Assembly: GCA_000310025.1 (NCBI GenBank) | Contig: FN647968.1 | Coordinates: 343,849 to 407,848, forward strand | Direction: 5' to 3' | DNA length: 64,000 nt | Origin: Ectocarpus siliculosus | Lineage: Eukaryota; Sar; Phaeophyceae; Ectocarpales; Ectocarpaceae | Shown: in pieces, positions 47,701-58,700 of the stretch | How positions within the stretch are numbered: the first letter of the stretch is position 1 | Layout: the number at the start of each line of letters is the position of its first letter | Position numbers and translations under genes: made by a program | The notes under the pieces: model-generated | Told to the model about the DNA's origin: nothing | The model's database searches: none | Seen by the model: only the letters and a program-made list of their open reading frames with translations

Positions 47701-49615
47701 GCTGTGTCATACAGAACCCGCCACCACTTTGGAACCTCGTGGAGTTTGGTCGAGGTTGTAAGGGACCCCATGACGACAAAATATGTTTTTGTTGTAGGAT
47801 TCTTGGCTGAGATTCTGTTCTTTGTGGCCGAGTTCTTAGATTTTGGGTTTTAGGAGGCTCTCAAGTTCTTAAAGTCGTGGCGCGTTCTGTCATCGACCTT
47901 AATCGTTTTATTGTTGCATGCTGTGCCAAGAGCCCGGCCCGTGCGGAGACTCCAACCTGTCCCGAGACCCGCGTCCTTACGGACGGTAACCGCTTCGAGA
48001 TTTTTCCTATCTTCGGAGCCCTCCATCTATATTCAATAGCACACCCTCCTTTCAATCCCCCGTGAAAGCTCCCCTGTCTTCGAGCTAGCCACCCACCTTA
48101 CTGCTTGACGCCCACCCCCCTCACCACATACTTCATATTTTGCGCCGGAAATTCAGGAGAGCCCGGCCGGTGATGTCCCGTCTGGGGGTGCCCCTCGTGG
48201 ACGCGGCTAGGATAGTGGAGGGGCAGGGGTGGGCGTCGAACCCGAGCGATGGGAGACATTTCCACAAGATCGTGCCGATAGAGGTGCGTGTGTAGAGGCT
48301 GCAGCAGTGGGGGTCCCCACATATGGCGGTCTGAATAAGGCGGTCGCCCTGCATGAGGAGGGTGAAATTGGCTGGCATAAGATTAAAAATCAAGGTGTTC
48401 TACACGTTGAATAAGGCGGCCGCACCACACGAAGGCGGTCATTATCGGCTGCCCCGCCACCGCCTTATTCGGGGACCCCCACTGTACCAGTATATCAGTA
48501 TGTCAGTATTCATGCACGTCACCCCCTTCAAGGATAGATAGGCACGTGATTGTGCCCCCCGACCGACCGTGTTAGCTTTAGAGTGCCACCCTACTGGCGG
48601 TATTTTCTCACCAGTGTGTCCTCTGGCGTACTATTCGAGCTAAAGATGGTTGTTCCACGGAGACATGCTGACCCCACACAGCATGGTGCTGCGGTTGTCA
48701 TTGAACGGCCGGCCCAGACAAACTCCAACGACTCAGTATCACCGGGTGGGGGGGGGGGGGCGGGGGGGCGGTGGTACTCCTCGAAATAGGGAGGAACCTA
48801 TAACGGGTAAAAAAAGACGTGGAAATATGGCGGACTGCGTATTGTCTGTCAGAAAGCCGGGGGCTCGCGGAGAGGACCTTGTTAAAATAACAAATTGTCT
48901 ACCCCGGACGGTAGTTAGTTGCGTTTTAGAACCCGAAAAGTTGACGAGAAGACCCCGCGAGGGTCGTTTGGACGAGTTAGCGCGCGCAGCAGTCGAGTGA
49001 GGTGCAGCAGTGAGATGCCCTACGATAACCGTGCGGATGATGCTGCTGTTTTCGTGTCGAGAATATTTCGCGCTGGTTGGCAGCCGACTCGAAACGGGTT
49101 TTACGTTTGGATTTTTCGCCCATTGGTTCCACCGGTCCAGATGATGCCTGACACTATACACGACCTAGAGACAATTTTGTTTCCACTGTTTATCGAGCAC
49201 GCACCACCTACCACCACCACCACGAACACCAACTTTTTTTTTTCCTCGTGTGTTTCAACCACACACAACCCAAGACCACGACCATCACCATCACCACCAT
49301 GAACGAACGCCGAATGTCTTGTTCATCTGTTTTTCAAGAACACACAACCAACCACCGCCACCGCCGCCACCACCACCACCTCAGGTGGTCGACCTCCTGA
49401 GCGTGCTGGGCGCGCCGCCGGCGCCACCGAGCCTAACCGGGCGAGATCCGGCGGAACTTACCGTGGAGGCTCGAGAGCGCTCACGGCTGGCTCACTCCTC
49501 CGCCACCCGGCGACCTGGCGCCCACGCGTGTTGGGTGACGCCTATTTTGCCTGCACCGCTGTTGGTCTTGTGTGGTATGCTCGTGTCTCGGGCGGTCGTG
49601 GGGGCACTGCTGTAG
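41746..49615 (+). CDS. SGNH-type esterase-like protein, copy 2 (eight exons, 5' end not found)
   Basis: Exons recognised: 41746-41831, 42682-42874, 43622-43857, 45093-45164, 46285-46408, 47123-47310, 48157-48283, 49385-49615 (stop TAG 49613). Junction phases 2,0,2,2,0,2,0 match copy 1, and exons 3, 4, 5 and 7 have the same lengths as there. Motifs: GDSTMSHQYG in exon 2 and SDGRHFHK in exon 7, the expected Ser and Asp/His positions of an SGNH acyl-esterase. Exon 2 carries a short serine run (GSSSSSSSE) from an AGC repeat that copy 1 lacks. The last exon differs most: it ends in a hydrophobic stretch (VTPILPAPLLVLCGMLVSRA) that could be a membrane or GPI-type tail, absent in copy 1. The donor after exon 6 is GTTCGC, weak. 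The leader exon is not identified. Function inferred from motifs. Confidence 0.78.
42875..43190 (+). repeat. GT microsatellite plus two R2 pieces in intron 2 of SGNH copy 2
   Basis: A (GT)n run and TTTTA repeat lead into GCGTCGACCGCGCTGACCAA (about 42918-42955), and a second diverged piece follows (about 43103-43190, CATTGACCGCGCTACC, then GACACCGTGAGGGGGCG). The same GT/TTTTA/R2 order follows exon 2 in copy 1. Confidence 0.7.
43865..43950 (+). repeat. Interstitial GTTAGGG/GCTAGGG array in intron 3 of SGNH copy 2
   Basis: Imperfect GGTTAGGGTTGTTAGGGCTA units directly after the GTGAGACATTCGGGTT donor, ending AGGGACAGACC as in copy 1 (10273-10312). Confidence 0.7.
44108..44690. other. Gap-flanking false duplication (degraded tail beside 100 N)
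   Basis: 44108-44340 and 44441-44690 are the same sequence seen twice. Both open with a C-run and CCCCACCCC, and the order of features that follows is the same, but in the left version many bases are overwritten by the neighbouring base, giving runs of A, C, G and T. This is what a dephased read after a homopolymer looks like, not a biological repeat. N gap at 44341-44440. Confidence 0.85.
45193..45409. mobile_element. 217-bp MITE-like element (family M1) in intron 4 of SGNH copy 2
   Basis: Inverted repeats begin CCGTAGGTTGCGTAAGATAT and are matched at the other end (ATACCACACCC variant), about 50 bases. TA on the right; TG on the left. Inserted 28 bases downstream of an exon. Confidence 0.8.
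48305..48484. mobile_element. 180-bp MITE-like element with CAGTGGGGGTCCCC ends
   Basis: CAGTGGGGGTCCCC at the left and its exact reverse complement at the right, with GAATAAGGCGGT blocks just inside both ends. CAGT-type ends occur in pogo/Tc1-mariner relatives. It sits in the intron after exon 7 of SGNH copy 2. No clear TA on the left. Confidence 0.65.
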
Positions 49616-52600
49616 TGAAGCGCTTCTGTATGGGCCGTTTTCGGCTTGGAAGAGGGACTTCATTGAGTGTGTGTCAGAAGCGAAGACGCGCAGCCCGCCG
49701 TCTGTGTTTTGGGTTACGCGACGAATGCACTCCTTTGTTTCTTTTGTAAAACATTACGTACGAATAGTAGAACATCGTGTCAAGGCTGCACGAGGTCGAA
49801 GGGCGTGTGTTCACAGCGCGAATGGAGGGAGAAACCCCTTGGCCGTTCAGAGAGCTCTTGACAACGTTTTGGTGGACAGCCCATGCCCGGGTGTTGGAGA
49901 ACCCCCGCCTTTTTGTCCTGGCGGTTCTCGAGGTCTTGCGAATGATCGCCCCGTGATTTTTCCTCTGGTATTGGTGTTGGAGACTCCCGGCTTATCCTGG
50001 TCGTGCGCTGGAGCTCTTAAAATGATCGCTAGTACTTTTTCTCCTCTGTGATGGGTGTTGGAGATTGTCCCATATCACCCTGGCCGTTCTCTCAGAACTT
50101 GTTGTGGACGGCCGGTGCCCGGGTGCCTGTCTTCTGTTTTGTTTGTTTTCGTCGGGGTTTTTGCTCTGACCCGCCCCCCCACCCCCACCCCCTCCCTGCT
50201 GACTGTAAATACGCCGGCTGCCATGTAGTTACCTGTTATGTCGCGTCGAAGAGCTGTTATTGTTTTTCCCGTTTTCCCGAAGGCCATGCGGCGTGATTAT
50301 GAAGGTGGGTTCGTGCAGTAGAACGAAATATGTGTTGTCCGTTTCATCTTCTGCGTTATTTTTGTCTTGAGGTTGGGTGTCATTGGGTGCGTCTCCGCTC
50401 AGCGCTTTCGGCGATCGCCTACGGGGGAAAAGCCTAGCGAATTACCCCGGACAAGAAATATTGGTTGCGTTCAGCAGACGGTCAAGGATTTTGGGGTCGC
50501 GCTTGTAAGGGGAACCCCCCCTCCCGCAATCCGAGACTATGTTAGGGTCCGCGCTACACACGGGTGAGCGCGTTCGTGGGGATGGAAGGGAGAGAGAAAC
50601 TAAACGTAGAGCGAAAACAGTAGTAAACATCGGCAAAATAGTGGTATCGTTTTTGTTCGAGAGATTTCCGTTTTCGTTAGCCTGGTGAGCCCAGCGTTGG
50701 TTCTCAAGACAGGGTGAAACACGACCTGCTGAGACGACTCGTACACAGTGCCGTGCTTTCTGAGATGGGAGGGGGGGTGTATTTACGATTCGTCTTGGGG
50801 TGTGTGTGTCCTCGACGCCTGTGTTTGTTGCCATACCAACCTACTTATTTCAGTTCGTCGTGCCAACATTGTTTCATGTTTTCTCCTGCTGTTGCTTGTG
50901 GAGCTGGTTTCTTCTCCCCCCCGTGTGGGATTAAGGTCGGGAGAATGTCGATGCTGCAAGCCCATGTCTTGTCATTCGCGATTGGTTGGGGTCGGCCTTG
51001 GTGACACCATGCCGGACGTAAACTCTTTTTATTGTCTTCTCATATGTTTTCAGTATGGGTGTGCGGCGGGGAGAGGTCAGAGTGGTTGCTCGATGCGAGG
51101 CAAGATCAGTAGGATCGTACCTCAGATGGCAATAGAAAAACGCTGCTTCTGTGGCGGGTGGGGTGGCGACAACCAACTTAATAAAGACAATCTACACTAC
51201 ATGTAGACCCGTTCTGGGTGTCAATAATAATTCCTTCGCGTCTACCCGGGCCCGCGTTTCGTGAAGCATACGAATCAGGGTTGCGTGCGCCTAGTTTTGT
51301 TCCACGCAATACCAAGACGAAAACCAATATTTCCGTGGAAGAAAGCAGGAGAGCTCGATGATAGTTTTTGATGATCCACGCCTAAACCTTGTCTTCACAG
51401 CCTTGAAAGGAATCGTTGGCGGAATCATGTTGCTTAGTTGACGTCGTCGAAGTCACCATGGACTGGAGGACATTCCGCTGGCTTAAAAAACGACGCTGCC
51501 TCTTCGGTGTCTTAGGACACGGCCATCAACGCCAACTCTCAGATCAGAGCTGAACATGGGACCAATATGATTGGTCATATGCGTATGTACGCCGTACGTT
51601 TGCTGCAGCAGCACGCATTGCCGTAAAAGGAGGTACATAGGTTTCAGAAGATAACACACTCCCCACAAAGTTCGGCCACTCTGCAGCATAAGCCGCGTTG
51701 GAATCGTGTTGTCGAGAGCTTTCGAGACGGATAGATCGATTGCGGCATCCTCTTAGTCGTGGAGTATTGTAGGCGGGCTTTGAAAATCGGTGTGTGGTAC
51801 AGTCGTAGACCATGTATGTACATACGACAGACCATTCTATGCGTACGTACGTGTTGGACAATTTTTACTTCACCAACAGCAGTGGGAGCTTTTCCCCCAG
51901 GGTACATGCCACCAGAGACAGGGCAGAGTGACGATTGGACACCTTTGGAAGAAATAGGTGAGCGAAAGACAGGTGTATGCCGATTGTCGCGGCTGGTTTG
52001 TATTGATTGCGTTGCCTTCGCTACATCCACCGGTATGCGGGTGGACGACAGTTACAGTACAGTGAGCTTTTGTTCCGACCAGATGTTCCGACCAGATGGA
52101 GACCATGCGGCAGGTAGGCAGTAGGCAGTGGTGTGTATTTAGTCTACTCATTTATTATGTCAAGAGGCCTAGAGGTACATAGGCGATAGGATCGATTGTA
52201 TGTTGTTGTTGTTGTGGTGGTGGTGGTGGTTAGCGGTGAAAGCATCGGTGTGGGTGATGTTGCATGCGTATGTTGGTGTTGAAGAACCCAGCTTGAAGAG
52301 GCCGCACGAAGAAGCCGCACACGAAAATACAGGCACACGCATACAGGTAACTACTGGTACTGCAGTTTAGAACGTGGCGCTAACCTCTTTGGGATGTCCC
52401 TGCCCGCGCTCCTCTCAAGCGACGACAGAGGAGAAATGGACTCACATAAGCACGCAATGAGGCATGGTCTCTTGTGGTGTCTGTGTCTACTGCTGCCGCT
52501 GCTACGTGCGGCGCAACAAAAATTACCAACGGTGAAAAAGTTGCAGACCACGATATGGTCCGCCGCTTTTCGGGGGTCGCACCCGAACTCACAATTTGTT

Positions 52601-52795
52601 CCCAGAACAAATTGCTTTTAGTTCTGCACCTGGGCGCGGATGCCATCCCACACCCCGTCACTCACAACTCCGACCCCAACCAACAGCTGTACATCCAAGC
52701 ACAAGTACTAACCTACACACCCAGCAACGTATTCCAGTCCCACGGCAGGCTTGCGGCAGGAGCAACTGCAACTGCAAGTTACCAGTCTGTACAAC
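49616..52795. other. Spacer between SGNH copy 2 and the HHIP-like gene
   Basis: No gene recognised. A decayed M1 element lies at about 51641-51808 (AAGATAACACACTCCCC near one end, GAAAATCGGTGTGTGGTA near the other, and a TTGTCGAGAGCTTT core as in 45193-45409). A (GTT/GGT)n tract is at 52200-52232. The last few hundred bases must hold the promoter and leader of the next gene; no TATA box is obvious. Confidence 0.5.
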
Positions 52796-55700
52796 ATGGC
52801 CCGAAGTCCTGTGACAAAGATCGCATCCGTTGCAGCGTCGTCAGCGGCTCTCATCCTCTCCCTGCCATCTCCTGGAGAGGCGCACCCGTTATGCCTGTAC
52901 GGCCCAGATCGAGCGGTCTCTACCACGGCCGAAGCCACGTTTTGCCCCGACGTCCTAGCCGAGGGCTTCTGCTGCGAGCCCAACGAGGAAGCGGTGCTGT
53001 CGGAAAAGTACGCAGCCATCGAGGGCGCCCTCAGCGCGGAGTGCGCGCCTCTCTACAAGGAGGTGAGTGAGCGTGATCCTCTCTCTGTCATAATGGCTTC
53101 TAACGCAGATCGTGATAGAGAATGTGTATGCTTCTAAGCTGTGCGGGTGCGGCTGTTCCCCGCTCTGCCGTTGCACTGCTGCTGCGATCCGCTGGTACTG
53201 CAATTCATCCGTGCGCGGTTCTAGTCGGACGCACAGCCGGCTGCGGGAAAATTACTTCCGAGTCACAAGTCTAGACTACAGCAGTAGTTTCGAAATAACC
53301 AGTAGTCCTAGTGGTTCGCGCCAGCACTTGCTATTGAGCGCAGGGTCCGCTGCAAAGAGGGGTGAGTGCGTGTCGAAGAGCGGGACGTTGATCGTTAACT
53401 AAGTTGTTGCGAACTGCCGGCCACCGTGAAAAGACAAAAACCATATCGAAACCGTACAAAAAGAGACCAGGACCCCGTGCGATTGTCCGCGCTCTACAGC
53501 AGCAGTACATGAACTTCTATAACAAAAGAAGGTGGGTTTGAGTCAGCAGGAGCCCGTTCAGCGAGCGAGTGCAATCTGCGCGAGAATCGAGCTGCACGAA
53601 CGTGCGCGTGCTGTAACGGGCCGATCAATGTACTTCGATATCAGCCTCGCCAAGAGTGTGACGACGACTCTCGGCCTCTCGTTGGTGCTGCCGTCCATCC
53701 CTTTCGTCTGGTTTCTTCCGTCATCCCACGCACAAACCACGCCCCCCTCGCCTTGTTGGACGGAACTACAGGTCCTTTGCGGAGTCTGCAGCCCGTACAG
53801 CGCACACCTCTACACGCGCCTGGCGGAGATGGGTGACGATGGACTGGCGATGACGAGGGACTTTTGCGACGGTTTCGTCATGGCGTGCGGGACGGACCTT
53901 GCCCTCGACGCGACCTACTGCGACGAGCACGTGCTGGACTACTCCGACGAGAACGCTGCTCGGGAGTACTGGTCTTATCCGCTAGACATCACCGGTACGT
54001 ATTTATGAGCTGATCGCGTTTCAATTTGTTTTGCTACGGCCTAGATCAAAATGACGTCCCGCTCGACGTTGCCGGGTGGTGTGATGAAAAACAAAACTAT
54101 ATTGACTATATAGTGAACGTCAGTCTCCAACTTACCCACAGCACCCTCTCTGATTGTTGCATATCAGTGATTATGTCGTAGGGGGGTCACCTCATCGTAC
54201 ACTCCCGGGTAGGGAGACAAACTCTACGTAAACACCTGTCGGCAGCGTCCTACTTCGCCATCGAAACAGGACTACCACCCCCCTACCGTAGCACAAGTCA
54301 TACCCTCATCCTTACACGACTTACGCTCGCTCGTCTGCACTGCCTTCTGCAGCCGGTTTCAACGAGGCCAGTGTGACCGCGGCGTTCCCCGACCTCCCCG
54401 AGGAAGACCTTCCGCCCGAGCCTATCGCCATGCAAATGACACCTGACGGTAGCGCCTGGTGGATCGGCGGGATGACAGGCTACATCAAAATGGTACAAAG
54501 AGAGGCGTTGGGTTGGTTCCAAGTGTTCCACAGCAGTGGTGATACGTCTTTTCCGTTTGACGTTATTTTAAAATACCTGCGGTTTCCGCCCCCCCCGCCT
54601 GAAAGAAAGTCTCGTCCTCCGGACGGCAGGAAGAGGCTTCCAACTTGTTGTTGTCGACCTATAAAAAATCATTGGCGCAATCCATGTTATCACGAAAAAA
54701 CGGAGTGAGCGAGAAGTGTCAGAATGTTGTCTGGTTTGTGATCGCAACAACAGTAGACCACCTGTTGGGCTGGCTTGTGACCGCGAAACGTCGTTTCTTA
54801 GGATTGCAGAAATCCAAAAATTGAAGAGCGCGGGTAACGAGGTTCTGGATAGCGGTCGAAAGGTTCTCTACGTGAAGACCACGACGGCAACAGCAATATC
54901 AAGCAGCAACAACAGAACCGTAAATATATACGTAACCAACCACAATCCTTCTTCTTTTCAAGGCGGCCTCTCAAGACCCGACCGATGCCATCGACGTTCT
55001 GGACATCTCGGACAGGGCTGACTTCTCTTACGAGCAGGTGAGAGCTACGGAAGGAGGAGCATTGGAATGAAACAACACTAAGAAAAACAACGTTGACCAC
55101 GACCTTTCTGTTCACCTTCCTATTATAGAAGAACACCGACAACACTGACCACAACCCCCCTTTTTCTGTTCCACGTCCCTTTTCTGCTCGGGTCCTGCGC
55201 CGAAGTTCACCGTCAAAACCATTGATCAAAACAACCATTGATTGCTGTTGCCCGTTCTTTCGCTTGTTCCCCCCCGTGTCTTCTTTTTTGTTCGCATGGT
55301 ACATCCCAGGGTTTGCTGGGGTTCGCGTTCTCCCCTTCCTTCACGGAGACCGGTCTGTTCTACGTCAGCTACAGCGTTGCCGGAGTGATGGTGAGCGCCG
55401 AGAGCACCGGGGGTTGTTGTACCCCACGGTAACGAAACTACATGTAGATCAACATTTCAAATCGACCATACCTACCTAGCTCGACTAGAGGAAAGACGGT
55501 ACAGACAGGTCCGACACTTTGTACAATCTTCCCCTCTTCACCTTACGTGCACAGTTGGGATGTTGAGGCTATAGTTGCGAGATCACGAGGTGTGGCAGTG
55601 TTCATCACTATTTGAGAGTTTTGCAACAGTAGATGGTGCAAGGCGGCTGCTGCTGCTGCGGCCGTGACGGCAAGGTATGGACTCCACCGTAAACATGAAC

Positions 55701-58700
55701 GTCGCATGCGTTGGCGCAACGAAGTCGTTCGTGTGCAACGAATCAGCGGCGAGTCAAGTCTTCTTCGTGTGGAACATCACTGCATGCTACTACATATGCT
55801 ACTGCACAGTAAAGTCCAGCAGTACTTTAAATATGTAAGGCAGTAGAAAGCACCTTGCTGAACACCTTCGTGCCGTACCGCTCGGTGCGAATAGCAGCAA
55901 GCAGGAGACACACACTAGGGTTGTGCAGGCTGTTCCCGTGTGCCATTTTTGCCGTATATCGCAGATTAGATGCCCGCTTTTGGACAGCTCATCAGCCTAC
56001 ACGGTGAATATTCTTCAGACTCGTCGATTACGCTGGATCGATCAATCCCCGCGAAAACTCGTTCGCGTTGGAAGGCAAGACAATGTTTCTCACATCATTG
56101 GGTATTTCACGCACACTGCATACATCCAGGGTCGAAAACATTGCGACTACTACAGTTCTCAAGACGAACTCATGGAACACGTCTGGTGGGAAGTGTACAA
56201 AGTCACAGGTGTGAATCGAACCCATGACTCGTACGTTACGGGGTTGAGGGCTTATATTTTGGGTGTCGATACCGACCTTCCTCCTCTTGACGAGTGGAAT
56301 ATTTAGCCGGTCAAACGTCCCCCCAACCACGCCCCCGCACCCTCCGCCACATAATATGGATGGTACTCGCCCTCCACCACTTTCCTCCCGTCCTATTGTT
56401 GCCTATGTACACATCATACCGAAATTATGTTTAGAGTGGAAAAAAACTACATCAGTTTTTGGCACTCCTCCTACCAAAATGGTCGAGTAGTGCCCTCCTG
56501 GCCAGTCCGCTACACACCGTCGACTCCGCGTGCACAGCATAAGCAGCTACCACGATGTTGGATCCCCACCGGTCGGGGTCTGCGAACAGCTGGCCGCCCA
56601 CCCTCTCTCGTTTTTCTTTTTTGTTCCGTTCTCTGTCGCCCGCACCTCCCCCCGCCATCTGTTCATGGCATGTATGTGTGGCTCGTCTATGATCTGGCGC
56701 TTTTCCGTACTATATACTACATCTCCTCCAACAGCAGCAGTTCAACACTGCAGTTTTCTCACTGCAACGCAGCAGTTTTCTCGCTACAACAGCAACAACT
56801 TGTTTCAAACTCTCTGCGATGTGTTCCTGTTAGTGAGAAACTGTTTACACTACACCACATCTATTGCAAACGGTGGGTTTCTCCGTGATATGTGTTTTTG
56901 CTGCTAACCCGGCAGAGAGTGTTGCAGGGGAGGTTTTCACTTTTCCAAGTTGTTTTTCGTTATCATCCTATCCCAAATTACGTCGCTGCTGTATTGAACT
57001 GTTAACCCACCGCATAGAGATTTGTCTCTTTGAGGGAGGGGAGGTTCTTCCTTTGATTCCGTATTGTTTCGTCAGAACATCTCAACTGATGGCGTTTTTT
57101 TCTCCTCATAATTTTTTCTTGTTTTTCTCAGGATTTTTCTCCCCCACCTCCCTATTATTGTCTTGCCTCCATAGACTATAACTATACACTTTATCCCATG
57201 TATTACTCGGTCTTATATGCATACTCGGCCTCATTCGGCGACAGGCTGTGATTTGTGCTGCACACTAGCCGGGTTTTTTGTACAGTTTTCCCAAACGACC
57301 CATGTTTCTCCCATGGGTGACCCATGGGTGACCCATGGGCCGACCATGGGCACCCCGTTAGGCCCATGGGCACGCCCATGCCCATGGGCACGAGTATGCC
57401 CATGGGTAGCCCGTGGGCATGGGCGGCCCATGGGTAACCCATGGGAAGTCCATGGGCGGCCAATGAGAGCCCTTCAACCGAACCGGTGTACTCCTAGACA
57501 ATAGATGATCTGTTTTGGAACGGGCACTATAGCGAACGGCTAACAACCCCAAACGCTAACCCTAACCCCAAGCCCACACGATGCGTGCTAGGTTGGCTCT
57601 CGTGGCTAAGTTCTAGGTTGATATGAAGGTGGCAAAGTTCTAGGTTGATATCCCGGTGGCGAAGTTCTAGGTTGAAGTGCCCACGGTGGGCACTTCATGG
57701 GCCGGCCATGGGCATTCCCATGGGTCCAGTGACACAAGGAAAAAAAACACAACTGAACTACTCTACATCAACGGCAATTGACGGGGGGGACACTTCCTCC
57801 ATTAATTGAAATCAACTCAAACGACCCCTCTCCGCTCCGCTCATGATNNNNNNNNNNNNNNNNNNNNNNNNNNNNNNNNNNNNNNNNNNNNNNNNNNNNN
57901 NNNNNNNNNNNNNNNNNNNNNNNNNNNNNNNNNNNNNNNNNNNNNNNAACACCCGGAAAAACAAGATGCACGTACGTGTGTTGGGAGGTCCTACATGAAG
58001 GCATAGTCTACACGTTGAAACGTCGCCTATATGGTACCTACCGTTGAAGAGAAAATATCATGCTAGCTAGCGGAATAAGAGCAGGAACAAGTCTCTCAAC
58101 CCGCGGGTACAGCGCACAGCACCGCTGAACAACTGGCACAAGAGAACCTGAGGCTACCGAAAGCGCCACCACTCAATAAAAAACTTAGCAGTTAGGAACT
58201 TGAGCCTCAAACAATCCAAAATCTAAGATATTGGTCATGAGAACAGGTGCTGAGATCCGACGTGGCAAAAAAAACAAAAACCCGCCCTTGCGGTGTACCA
58301 ATGCGCACAAAGATAGGAACGCAGCCAAAAAACGCTGCGGCTGCGAGATAAGAACTCAGGACGGTTGGGGGTGACCCAAACAGCAGCTAGGTTCAGCTTC
58401 GAGGCCGGGGGGGGGAGGACCACCTGATAAAATGCCTGTACGCGCGGAGGGGGAGGACGTACCCTTTCTAATGTTTCGAATGTTTTGACGGTTAGACCAT
58501 TGATGATCACACTTCCTCGAGAGGACGCATTAATGTCCCACCAGGACCGATAACCGATGGCCAATCGTTTTTCCTACTTCGAACTACTTTACTATAGGTG
58601 GCTCAAAAATGTTTTACCCTAGCCAATCTATCCTATCGACATCACTTCCCGCCTGTTCCACCCATTTCCTATGCCCCGGTACAGCTACCGTCAACTCCTG

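Noticed and set aside
56200-56230. tRNA B-box-like GGTTCGATTCAC on the minus strand
   Set aside because: No matching T-stem, A-box or acceptor stem in range.
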